From: Erythroxylum novogranatense
Lineage: Eukaryota > Streptophyta > Magnoliopsida > Malpighiales > Erythroxylaceae
NCBI GenBank assembly: GCA_029891385.1
Contig: CM057227.1
Coordinates: 61,071,567 to 61,135,566, forward strand
Direction of reading: 5' to 3'
Length of the DNA stretch: 64,000 bases
The notes beneath the pieces were generated by a model, which saw only the letters and a program-made list of their open reading frames with translations, searched no databases and was not told where the DNA came from. The translations under genes and the position numbers were made by a program. Shown piece by piece: positions 22,686 to 33,150 of the stretch (its first letter is position 1; each line of letters opens with the position of its first letter).

Positions 22686-22840
22686 CTCGCGAGTGCGACA
22701 CGTCGCCTCGCCATCTCGCGAGGGCGACGTTGCGCCTCGCGAGGGCAAGATTTAAAGAGGCTGGTCGCGAGGCGCGCCTCGCCTCGACGAAGAAGGTGAT
22801 TCAGCCTCGCGAGGGCGGCGTCTCGCCCATGAGGCAAAGC
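22686..22840. repeat. CTCGCGAG palindrome block in LTR E
   Basis: A sharply GC- and CpG-rich island lies in an AT-rich LTR. The perfect palindrome CTCGCGAG occurs at 22686, 22715, 22736 and 22806, with a partial copy (TCGCGAGG) near 22764, each followed by GGCGA/GGCAA-type sequence. No tandem period is exact. Short open frames here are arginine-rich by-products of the base composition. Confidence 0.85.
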
Positions 22841-23446
22841 GATGGAGATATATATATATATTATTGTTTTGATTATTATTTGGCATTAATTGATCCAATT
22901 GTTCTTTTGTCAATTTCTTTCCGTCCGACGTCCGATTGACCTGATTCCAGAGGCATTGGATTCGTTGAATATTTAATTTCATATTATGAGAAAACGGAAA
23001 TTTTAGACGGAATTTGACGTAGCCCTATCGACTTAACTTGTAAACACTGCTTTATTTAATTGGGGACCTATAGAGGTCCGAATTATGCACCGTCGGCGCT
23101 TATGGATTTCTAATTTTTCATAGAATTTTATTATGGGAAAATATTGAATTAGGACCGGGAATTCATGAACATGCATATTTCATCAACATGAGAACAAATT
23201 TCATATTTAGTGACTCGTACTTTTTCTGATTCATATAGAGGTCCAATTGGAGCGTCGATTGACCGACATCACAGAGGTTTTCCGACATTAGCTCGGAAAT
23301 AATAGGTGAGTAACCTAGTTGGTTTCTCAAATTTCTGATTGTTTACATGCTCAACGTGAATTACGTGCAAAAGTGAATTGAATGATCACTGTATGAATAC
23401 TGGCATGTAATGTATGGGATTGTACTGAATGATACTGATATTGATA

Positions 23447-23672
23447 GACTGGGCTTTATAGCCACCGTACTGAACACTGCTATACTGGGCTTTATAGCCA
23501 TATCATTGATTCACTGATACACTGGGCTTTATAGCCAAACACCGCATATTTATCTTGATATCGCATCGCATGCATAATTGCATGATCAGATAATGGACGT
23601 GCCCCAAGTTGCTATTATTACTGATAAGAGCTTCGAGCTCTCATACTGTACTGACCGGGCCTCGAGCCCGAG
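23447..23672 (+). repeat. GGCTTTATAGCC stem array in LTR E
   Basis: Three copies of ACTGGGCTTTATAGCC (near 23450, 23487 and 23520), each able to pair GGCT with AGCC, are followed by GAGCTTCGAGCTC (near 23630) and GGGCCTCGAGCCC (near 23660). These are short hairpins of different sequence. The H LTRs have a comparable repeat at the matching place. Confidence 0.7.
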
Positions 23673-23945
23673 GAGAGAAATCCCTGACGCATCCCTACTG
23701 AACACTGACTGAGCACTTGGGCACAATACTGAATAACTGGAAAGAGTCACATATGCATTGCATTTGCACAAATGACCGCTCGTGACATATACCGCTTTCA
23801 TAATGGTATGAATTATTGTGAATGGTTTCATATTATCGTAAATTGTTACCGATCGCCATCGGTAATTGATTATTCTTGTATTATCTTTATCGCCATACGT
23901 GCGTAATGCATGATTTGAGTGAACCATCGATGATGGTTTCTCACC

Positions 23946-23960
23946 GAGTTCGCAAAACTC
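23946..23960 (+). promoter_or_regulatory. Conserved GAGTTCGCAAAACTC stem-loop in LTR E
   Basis: GAGTT-CGCAA-AACTC is followed by ACCCAAAATTTGCA, a T-rich tract and CAGG. The same arrangement is found in both H LTRs, and diverged forms occur in the G and F LTRs. The function is unknown; termination or polyadenylation control, or RNA processing, are possibilities. Confidence 0.6.
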
Positions 23961-24394
23961 ACCCAAAATTTGCATTTATTTTTCAGGTCTCAAGAATACC
24001 CGGTTGACACGGAGTATGTCTACCAGACGAGTAAAGGTTAGAGGTCGGGATCGGTTAGTTATCGCATTAGTGTCTTAGTAAAATGTATTCCGCAATCACC
24101 GTATAACAAGGCTTTATATTTTATGAGCCATTGTGGTATTAATGTTTCTTGCATTGACTTATTGTAATTAATAATTGAATGACCGTAATAATCGAAACGG
24201 GTTTATATTGAACACGGATTTTATTTACTTACTGTGTTTGCCGTGTGAACGTGGAGTTGATGGCTCCAAAGAAAAAAAAATGTATACTGAATTTTAAATC
24301 GACTGATGTAGTACGCCACTCTCGTGGGACACGGACTCGGATATCACCAACGATATCGGGTTCGGATCTTACGGGTGTGGGGTGTTACATGATC

Positions 24395-24496
24395 GATGGT
24401 GAGAGAACACTTTCTCTTAGGTTTTCCAAAAACCTCTCTTAATCTTGCTATCCCACGATCATCACCTATCTTTCTTACCTTTTCATATGTCTTTAA
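24395..24496 (+). other. Filler DNA between RT copies
   Basis: About 100 bp after E (plus about 11 bp before it, from 20341) match neither copia RT nor anything else I can find in the window. It reads GATGGTGAGAGAAC... and joins the second RT copy at 24497. It probably arrived with the RT duplication, through template switching or break repair. Confidence 0.6.
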
Positions 24497-25195
24497 GAGC
24501 AATCCAAGAGAGGGTACCTTCCCGTGACTCATGGGATAACACTCTCGAAATCTATGTGTCCTAAGACACAAGATGAGAGGATTCGCATGAATATGATCCC
24601 GTATGCATCTGCAGTAGGATCTATCATGTATGCAATGCTATGTACGAGACTCGATGTATCATATGCTCTAAGTTTTACGAGTAGATACCAATCGGATCCT
24701 GGTGAGGGTCACTGGGTGGCTGTCAAGAATATCCTCAAGTACTTGCGAAGGACTAAGGATGTTTTATTGATATATGGAGATGGAGATCTCAAAGTGAGCG
24801 GGTATACAAATGCCAGTTTTCAATCTGATAAGGATCATTCTAAATCCCAATCAGGTTACGTATTCACACTGAATGGCGGGGCAGTTAGTTGGAAGAGTTC
24901 CAAACAAGAGATGACTGCCGATTCAACGATCGAGGCGATTACATTCTTGTTTCGTATAAAGAAGGCGATTGGATCAAAAGTTCATTACTGAACTTGGTGT
25001 GGTTCCTAGCAGTGATGGGCCCATGCAGTTGTATTGTGACAATAATGGGGCTATTGCGGAGGCGAAAGAACCAAGGTCTCATCAACGATCCAAACACGTA
25101 CTTCGCAGATATCATCTGATCAGGGAGATCATAGGACGAGGTGATGTCCAGATCGAGAGAATTCCACCGAGCGTAATATTGTTGATCCGCTGACA
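24497..25195 (+). pseudogene. pol: RT copy 2 and RNase H of element D
   Basis: The repeated RT end (24497-24785) continues here in frame into RNase H: KVSGYTNASFQSDKDHSKSQSGYVF near 24790-24870 (the first catalytic Asp of YTDA is Asn), SWKSSKQEMTADSTIEA near 24890, then after a frameshift LYCDNNGAIAEAKEPRSHQRSKHV at 25030-25100 and the C-terminal VQIERIPPS. ADPLTKPL-like residues at 25180-25200 end pol. RNase H would remove the RNA template. At least two frameshifts are present. Confidence 0.88.
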
Positions 25196-25270
25196 AAGCC
25201 ATTATCACAAAAGAGTTTTGATTCTCATGTACTCGCTTTATGGTATTAGATATCAAGGCGATTGGCTTTA

Positions 25271-25285
25271 GGTGAAGTGGGAGAT
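25271..25285 (+). other. Polypurine tract of element D
   Basis: GGTGAAGTGGGAGAT directly precedes the TGTTAGAG start of the 3' LTR, which is the expected site for second-strand priming. Confidence 0.8.
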
Positions 25286-26674
25286 TGTTAGAGTAGTGCC
25301 ACAAGGCAATCGCCTTTTAGCGCATTTTGTACAAATTTGTGTACGCCTTTATAAATAAATAAAGAAAGGCATATTTCATTAACTTGCTTGTTCATTATTT
25401 ATGAATGGATATTGATCTATAAGCAAATTAATGAAGTCCATGATATATGACATAGCATGAAGGAAATTGTGATGTGATCATACTACCGAGATTCCTATCA
25501 TGTGCAATTATGTCAAGATTCAAATTATCCCTAGTCATAGGATTACCGAGACCGGACATCGGTAATCCGGAGAGACTAGTACATCTCAAACTCCTTGATT
25601 TGATCAAGCGGAGATCTCGAAGCGTAAATATGAGATATTTAGGGTTGAGATGTGGATGTTTACTAGAGGTAGTAAGTACATTGATGACCTGCTATGAGAT
25701 CATCACATGGATGTCCTATTCTAATGTCGGTGATAATCTCATCATAGCAATGGTGCAAGTATCCTTAGACTTGAGGTGCTCAAGGATATCTTGAATAATT
25801 GATTACGTGCTTTGACTCCATTCCTTGTTGCCTTACTGAGGTCGCTCATAGGGTGGTGATTGGGTGCACTTGAGGTATTCAAGGTAATTAAGTAGCCAAT
25901 AGAGGATTCACCACTTCTGTGATAGCAAAAGATGATACCCATGGCCTCTTGTCAGGGTCATTACTTGGAAGTCTCTGGCCGGAGCATATATGTCATGAAG
26001 AATGTCTTCATTGACATATAAAGTAATGAGTCCCAGGACAAGAACTGAAATCACTTGGACTAGATTTGACATAGTCAGTCTAGTAAAGAGTTGACACTTT
26101 GCCCATACTCATAACCAAGTGGGGTATAGCATGGTGAAAGGACAAATTGCACGGTAATTGTCTATGGAAAGGTTCGTGATATGGTTCATGATGAATACAT
26201 GTTCATTCGTCAAACCAATTACTTTCCGGTCAATTGGGGGTCATGATGTGTTGCTAGATACCGCTCATGACTTGCTTGGATTAAGTGTTAATCTAAGTGG
26301 TCAACATAACCGGGAACCTAATGGGTCACACACATAAGAGTGTCTCGGAGAATTCGTAAAATAGTTTTGGACAGAGTTCCAATATATGGAGAGCAAAATG
26401 ATTAAATGGATCCCGATGAGATCGAGATATGTCCCGATGAGATCGAGATATGTCCCGATGAGATCGCGACATCGATATTGCTGAAAAACGTTTCCGGGGA
26501 TTTTTCCCATACCGAGACCCGGTAGGCCGGTAGGACTGACCCCAGTGTGGCAGGACCACTTCATCATTTATTTATATATATATATATATATAATTAATTA
26601 AAGAATTAATTAATTAATATATATATATATAAGTGTTATACGTGTATGGAGGAGGAGAGGAAAAGCATCACTTT

Positions 26675-26712
<38 letters not shown>

Positions 26713-27187
26713 TATACGTGGATGAGTAAAAGAAGCTTCTTCTTTTGCTTAGTCATTAGTTATATTAAATGACTAAAGACAAATGGCAAAAGGTTAGAGG
26801 AAGGTGGTTGTTCGTTGGTCTTAAAAGAAGAAGATGAAAAAGAAAGTTTTTCAATGCTTTTTTTTTAGAAGCATACGAGCATCATCTCCCAAGCTCTCCA
26901 TTTTCTCCTATCCAAGCATTCTCCATCTTCATTCTCATTAGCTCTCCAAGAACAAGGTAAGATCTAACAGTCTTTAACTTGTTCTAGCTATTCCCGGGTC
27001 AAAGGGTTTGTCCTGGTTAGGTTCTCCGATCTCTGCGTGGATACCGTTAGAGACGGTCTCCTTTGGCCGTTATGGTTTGAGTTTGTTGTATAGACACATG
27101 GATCCTGGCTTTCGGGAAGGTCCCGGAACAAAAATTTTTGTTTTCCGCACCGTCGGCATGTGATGCTCACACCGGGATTTTCCTACA
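25286..27187 (+). repeat. 3' LTR of element D
   Basis: It starts TGTTAGAGTAGTGCC and ends GATTTTCCTACA. It aligns throughout with 12929-14838. Three CCCGATGAGATCGAGATATGT units lie at 26410-26470 against two in the 5' LTR, and the microsatellite at 26571-26630 differs. The CTACA duplication follows. Confidence 0.92.
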
Positions 27188-27192
27188 CTACA

Positions 27193-28315
27193 TAGTTGAG
27201 CATCTCACTTAAACAATTATGTAGAATGTAAAGCTACTTGAAACTTCATCTTCACACTCCTACATGCTTCTAGTGACTCACATAATCCCATACATAGCCA
27301 TGTATGTCATATATATAGGAGTGTGCACCTCTACATTAGCATGTAACTTGCAATGACTCTATTTATTACATATGTTATCTCACTTTAACCTAACTCATCT
27401 CCTTTTTGCTTCCATTAAGGAAAATAAGATCGAATATCGACATAATGAAATCAAGGATAAGTTTTTAGCTCATTTTGGTTCTTTTTTCTCCAACTTGTAA
27501 GTAAAAAATATATATGAACCTAAATAAGTATCTTAAGTACAACATAACATTAATCACTATGCATTAGTGAGTAAATATATAGTGAATCAAGAATTTATTA
27601 GCACATGATCTATAAGACAAAGTAATTTAAACATGGAATTCATCAAGTTGCTTCACAAATAAGTATACACGAATAGAATTACTAAGAACTCACCTTAAAT
27701 CCGTTGTTCATTGCTGATTTAATTGTAACACGCCGACCCTCGATGTGCTGTATGCTTTTGGTTGCTAGTGAAAGGGAAGCTAAACACCTATGTTAGACCA
27801 AGTAAGTAGTTAATATTCTAATTAAATGAGCCTTACATGGATTAGAGCCAAAAAACATACCTTACCTATTTTTTGGATGTCCTATCTCAAAGTTGACTTG
27901 GGGATCTAACATGAAATTATGTGATGAAAGAATCCATCTATTGAATTGGCATGACATTATGTAATGGTATTCATAATATCACAAGAGTAACAACATAAAT
28001 TAGGTAATCATCAAAATCACCCTAAGGGTCATAGATGGAGTGGAATACTAGATTATTTAAATACAAGCACCAAGACACAGAGACATTAATGATAAAGATT
28101 ATTCATAGGCATAGGGAACACTTCCTTGCCTAAAATTACACCTCCTATTTTCTTTTGAGATACACTTAAGATGGAGACTATGGTGAAGCAGCCAAAAAGA
28201 AGAAACAAAAATGGGTAAAGAAACAAGGCATATTAGGTCATCATATAAAGTAAGAAGCCATAAATTGAGGTATGAGAAATAAACTTACCTACAAAAATGG
28301 TTAAAGAACAATAGA
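27193..28315. other. Unassigned repeat-derived sequence
   Basis: No coding domain is visible on either strand. The left end should be the displaced distal part of the element C LTR. At 27724 TGTAACACGCCGACCC resembles a chromovirus LTR terminus (either a plus start or a minus end), but I found no partner, primer site or duplication. The rest is AT-rich. Confidence 0.4.
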
Positions 28316-30944
28316 TGTAATACCCCATTACCCATGTTAAGGCTAGAATAGTGTAAATGAGAAAATTACTGAGACATTAGGAAATGCTTATCATGCATAA
28401 GTTAAATATGGCATACACATTTAGATGAGAATATTAATTTTTACACACGAATATGATTGTACATGCATTCATTGACATTTTTTTGGTATAATTGTGTTAG
28501 TATTGCGATTAAAATATGAATTGTGAATTATTTGTGGTAAAAATTTATTTGGAGGATATTAAAATTATTTCGGAATTTTTGGTGAACTTTAGGAAAAATT
28601 TATGAAAATTTTGGGGTATTTTAGACTAAGACAAATATTGACAAATTGACCAATTCTAGTGTGACACAAGGACTGATTAAATAGTGACAAATGGAATATA
28701 TGTATGGTGACATGTGGCCATGAATTATGAAGCACGCATAGATCATGTTTTGGTTAGGAAGAGATACTAAAGTTGTGTTCTTCACTGAAACATTCAATAT
28801 CGAAATTCTCTTCCATTTTCTTCATCATTGAATAACTTGTTGAATAGGTTTCATGTAATTTTGAAGAGTTATAGTGTAAACAAGTAAGTACTGAATGGTT
28901 TTCTTGATTTGTGAATTGAAATAAATATAGTGTTTTAATTGATATCATTTTGAATGTATACGGTGAATGAAGGATGAAAAATTGGATATGTTGTTTTTGC
29001 ATATTTGGGGATCCATATGCCATAAGATTGTGTTGAAAGGAGTTTTGAGCTTGAAGAATCATTGAAACGATGTTTAGAAAAAGTGTATGGAAGTGCAGTA
29101 AGAATGAAACACACATTAGAGAGAGGAAGTGAATGTGTAGTTTCGGATTTTTGATGATTATGTTTAAATCTTGGATTTTGATTCAATTGTGTTGAGTTGA
29201 ACTGAAAGGGAAGTAGAAATTTTGGTTTAAGCCTTAGATGTGTTAGTTGAATAAGGTGGGAATGAGAAATTATGGAAAAAGAAAAATGAAAGAAAAAGAA
29301 GAAAACTGGGTTTTTGGAGGGAAGGAAGGAGGAGAAGGAAAAATATTCGATGAAAAAGAAAAGAAATAATATTACGAGTCGTGGTCTTGTTAGGAGAAGA
29401 AGGAAAAATAGTTCGTGAAAAAGATAAGAAAGAAGATTGCAAGTAATGATTATGACATCGCTGTTGATGGTTGCAAGTCGCGATCATGCTTCAACATGAT
29501 TGTGACCTGCGACATTCAACTATTTTTTTGGTAGAGTTATTATGAACATCCTTCAATCTTTTTGTTATAACTTTTTCAGTCGATGTACAAATGCCTTGAT
29601 TCTTGAACCATTGGACTCGTAACAAACTAATCTACATCTCCACCATCAATCATAGATTTTTGAAATTATTTGGGAGAGACTGAGTGAAAAATGTGAGACA
29701 GGTCTGATTTGGTGTGCACGGCCGTGGGTTGGAGTCTCATGGCCGTAATTTAATGTCATTGGTATGCATGGGTGTGATTTTTTTTATTGCATGCCCATGA
29801 CTCTTGCACAATCGTGAGTGTATATTGCATGGCACTGACCTAATTTATTTAATTGGTATGGTTTCATTGAATATGCTTCGGTATTTTGATTATATCTTGA
29901 GCTGTAGTTATCCGAATGAAATTATTTTTAATTTTGAGTAAATTAGAGACATAAGACTACAAATTATCTAAAGCAATCAAATTTTGATTCAGTCTTTAAG
30001 ACTTTCAATTTCTGGATTGAAATTGAGTATAGTGTACTATTATAGAATAAAAACAGTCCAAAATTAATTGGAGTATAACTTTCAAAATACTAAACCTAAT
30101 TGAATGATTTTGGTGTCATTAGAAACTTAATACATTGAAGAATAATTTTCTATAAGGATATGATGCCTAATTATGTCTTTTACCTTATCATAATGAATAT
30201 GCAAAGTTGACTCGAAAGTATATTGTTAGAAAAGTCTGAAATGATCAATTGAGTTATGAAATTAACTTTAATCTATTTTATTATGGTGCAAACCCTAAGT
30301 AATAATTATATTTATGAGGGTTTTGATATCTGAATGATATGGTAATAAGAATTCGATGAGATACCTAGGATTATCACTGAAAATGCATTGTGCATTTTTG
30401 ATATACATAGATGTGCATAAAGGCATGCTTATACATTTGTGCAAAAGTGTGATATTTGTAAATTTGTTTTGTATGATATAGAGTAGGACATTGGACGTCA
30501 GTCAGACATTGCCAGACCATCTAGGCAATAGCATATCAGAGCATACTGTGAGTCAACCTAGATGATTTTTCCTAGGATTGATTGAATTTGTTTGACTTCC
30601 AATTATTAGCTATTTTTGATTTATTTATGAATTCCAGACTTAAAGTCCGAGGAGTTAATAATTGGGAATGTATTGGAAGTATTATGATTACTGTGAAATT
30701 CTTAATGATATTTTTATTCTCGATAAAAGTTGAATGCTGGACTTAGGTTCGATGATTATGAGATTCTGATTGTGCAACACATGTGATTGTTATGCATGAC
30801 ATATTCTATATTTGATGCATTTCATAAAATGCATGCTCAAATAAAGGCATTATGACTGGAGTAGTCAGTCTAAAAGTGCTTACACGTAAAGCTTTGCTCT
30901 ATAATTTTCTGTTTTTGCACGTACAGCTTTGCTTCATGATTTCT
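28316..30944 (+). repeat. 5' LTR of element G, first part
   Basis: It begins TGTAATACCCCATT and runs to the F insertion at 30945, continuing at 40011. The LTR totals about 3.2 kb, consistent with Tekay-type elements. It includes repeated GATCATG/CGTGACC-like units (29440-29515) and dyads such as CACGGCCGTG (29718) and GACTTAAAGTC (30637). No long ORF has a recognisable product. Confidence 0.7.
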
Positions 30945-31155
30945 TGTTAGACCCCAACATTTTTTTTATGATGTCATTAAGCATGAATTGTGTTAATTAT
31001 GTGTTCATGCCTTAGTTTGAATAATTTTGGAGTATTAGTGGATATTTGAGGTTTATTCGAGTTTAATGTGGTCTAAATGGAAATTATATGAGGGCAATTT
31101 GGGAAGATTACTTAGGTTAGAGTGGTTTAAGCTTTGCTAAGAGGGGTACATTGGT

Positions 31156-31186
31156 CTATCGACGGCAACTCTCCTCTTTCTCTTCT
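31156..31186 (-). other. 31-bp inversion in the F 5' LTR
   Basis: This segment is the exact reverse complement of 38159-38189 in the 3' LTR, while sequence on both sides is collinear. About 50 bp on each side of the 3' LTR segment are missing here. It is a clear intra-LTR rearrangement. Confidence 0.93.
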
Positions 31187-31454
31187 TTGAAGTGATTTTC
31201 GGGTAAGTTGAGTTCATTTTTTTGTGTTGTGGTTAGATTTTACCCTAAGATGGATTGAATATGTGATAATCGATGGTTTAAGGTTTTTGGGGAAAAATGG
31301 TTAGATTTTGTCGATGTATGTGTTTATGACTGATTTTGAGTTGCTGTTGGATTAGAAATGTAGTATAAGGCATGATCTAAGGCTTAGGTGTGTTGCATTT
31401 GAGTTTGGGAAATGATTGAAGTTAGAAAATGCTGGAAATCGGGTTTGAGTCGTT

Positions 31455-31655
31455 TTCCGAGACCCAAGACGTCGCGACGTCGTGTGATGAAGACGCCATG
31501 GTGCGAGAAAGGGAAGCAACGTCACGACGAATAAATGTTTATTCGCCGCGACGTGCATGAACGCCGTGAACGTCGCGGTGTGTGGCATTTTGTTCGCTGC
31601 GACGAGAGTACACCGCGGCGCAAGCGTGCGCATCGCGGCGAGCCCCCTGTTTCCA
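31455..31655. repeat. CpG-dense GACGTCGCGAC block in the F LTR
   Basis: Repeated partial dyads GCGACGT, CGCCGCGACG and ACCGCGGCG lie in a 200-bp GC-rich island at about one third of the LTR; the matching block in the 3' LTR is 38515-38700. Copies differ at many CpG sites between the LTRs (for example ACGTGCAT against ATGTGCAT), as expected from deamination. Confidence 0.75.
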
Positions 31656-32564
31656 GCAAAGATGTTTAGTCTTTTGGGCATATCTTGGGTGGTAGATATC
31701 CAATTGAGGTGATTCTTGATTCATTGTGAACTAGAGATCAAGGGCTATAAGTTGTATGAAGAAGGGAAGTTCGAAATTTGCCTCGAAGGGTTCAGAATTT
31801 TAGGAGGAGGTCGAATATAGACTTTTAGTGCTTTATTTTGGATTTCCAAGCTTTGAATATTTTCTGTGGATATTGATTGAATGGAAACTTGGTTTGTTCT
31901 AGGAAACCAAGCTGACCCAATTCCATCGCAAGAGGAAGGACACCAGTGAGTCGGCTACTTAAGTGATATTAGGTGGGTAATGTACTTATAGTTATTATGT
32001 GACTAGGCAATTTCTTGCCTATGTATGAATATATGTTATATGTTATGTATGTTTAAACATGATGATTTGAATGATTTTGATTTCTTATACTTTGAAAGAA
32101 TTATGAGAATGGATAGCATTAACTTTTGATTCTGAGCATGTTATGCCTCGACTTCGGTCATGGAATTTTGACTAAAGGCAAAGTATGAAAGCATACCATA
32201 TGATAAAATGATTATGAGCATGATTATGTGCTTTTGTTTGGGCGAGAGTGGAACCATTTCGTTCGTCACGTGCACGTCGACAAGAGCGTTCTCTCGACTG
32301 CCCGCTTGTGGCCTATGAGATCCGAATGGACTCATTTCGTTCAGGGTGTAAACTTCGATTTTTTCCTTTTGTTTCCATGGAACCCTCGAGCCATGTGATG
32401 TGCATTGCATTATTGATTTGTTTACTATGAAGCATATTTGTGGCATGTTTTGCAAGTTGCATTAATATTGTTGAATGTGCTAGAATTGTTGCTTGTATAT
32501 ACATATATACATACATATGCCTGATTTTGTGCTAGTTGTCGATGGCTGTAATTATATTAGCCAC

Positions 32565-32580
32565 TGATCTATGTAGCTCA
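32565..32580 (+). promoter_or_regulatory. LTR stem-loop in F (5' copy, one mismatch)
   Basis: TGATCT-ATGT-AGCTCA here corresponds to TGAGCT-GTGT-AGCTCA at 39619-39634 in the 3' LTR, a perfect 6-bp stem. It is followed by GCCC, a pyrimidine tract and CAGGTGCAG, the same order as in E and H. The function is unknown. Confidence 0.5.
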
Positions 32581-32994
32581 GCCCATTACTTTCCCTCCTC
32601 AGGTGCAGAACAGGCCGATCGTTGATCTTGCAGGGCATCGGAGACTTCGAGCTAGTTAGGAGCTTTGTATTAAGTTAGTATTTTGGTTGGCCCTCCGAGC
32701 ATATTATCATGGAGCATTTTCATGTATTTTATTCTGTATTGTGAATGATTTTGAATACTCGTTAAATTTCATCAGATTGTAATGACATGAAGCCCCTTAG
32801 TTTATGGGGTGTTTAATTCATGTTTTAAATGCATGTGTAAGCGCTTGATTGTATGAGAATGTTTGTGTGGGAATTATGAATCGAACTATGTATGGATGTT
32901 GCGATCGGGCCCGAAGTTATTTGGGCGCCCGTCGCCGGCGCGACCCGAGGGGTCGCCTCGGAAATGGGGATCTGGGACCCGGGCCCAACATGTT

Positions 32995-33006
32995 TGGTAT
33001 CAGAGC
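32995..33006 (+). other. Primer binding site of element F
   Basis: TGGTATCAGAGC, four bases after the LTR end, is a perfect match to the initiator-Met tRNA 3' end complement. Confidence 0.92.
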
Positions 33007-33150
33007 GCCTAGGTTTAGTGTCCTCTACATAGAATGCATAGTAGGATGAATTGTTTTTTAATTGTTGCATTGATTAAGTGACATGCATATCATGCATACA
33101 TGTAGATTGACCTGTAGCTAATACTTGGTGTTTCCATTTGAAAGAGTACG

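Larger units (their letters stand above)
20352..24389 (+). mobile_element. Element E: 4.0-kb solo LTR, Tekay-type
   Basis: The unit starts TGTAACATCCC, ends GGGGTGTTACA, and is flanked by the perfect 5-bp duplication TGATC (20347-20351 and 24390-24394). It has no primer site, polypurine tract or coding domain inside, so it is a solo LTR left after LTR-LTR recombination. Its last kilobase resembles the H LTRs (shared GATATCACCAACGATATCGG-like end, GTTCGCAAAACTCACCCAAA, GAGGTCGGGATC), placing it among Tekay-type chromoviruses. The orientation follows from that match. Confidence 0.88.
12929..27187 (+). mobile_element. Element D: Ty1/copia retrotransposon, with nested E
   Basis: LTRs of about 1.9 kb (12929-14838 and 25286-27187) surround an initiator-Met primer site, gag, protease, integrase, RT, RNase H and a polypurine tract, in the copia order with integrase before RT. 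A perfect 5-bp duplication CTACA lies at 12924-12928 and 27188-27192. Gag sequence and LTR size suggest an Angela/TAR/Tork-like lineage, which is an inference. A 4038-bp solo LTR (E) sits inside RT, and a 290-bp RT segment is duplicated. Stops and frameshifts make D inactive. Confidence 0.92.
30945..32990 (+). repeat. 5' LTR of element F
   Basis: It starts TGTTAGACCCCAACA and ends GACCCGGGCCCAACA. It differs from the 3' LTR by an inverted 31-bp segment with flanking loss (31156-31186) and by an extra roughly 39 bp near 32622-32662. The GC-rich end has dyads GGGCGCCC and CGCCGGCG around 32930. Confidence 0.95.

Noticed and set aside
22596..22837. Arginine/alanine-rich frames on both strands in LTR E
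   Set aside because: They coincide with the CTCGCGAG block, so their composition is a by-product of CpG density in a non-coding LTR.
20352..24389. Complete LTR retrotransposon with two short LTRs
   Set aside because: There is no internal direct repeat of the ends, primer site or purine tract. Homology of its end to the H LTRs shows it is one long LTR.
32141..32516. Paired short frames in both F LTRs (32141-32516 and 39195-39509)
   Set aside because: They are duplicates by LTR identity, overlap on both strands, carry no recognisable domain and lie in promoter or leader sequence.
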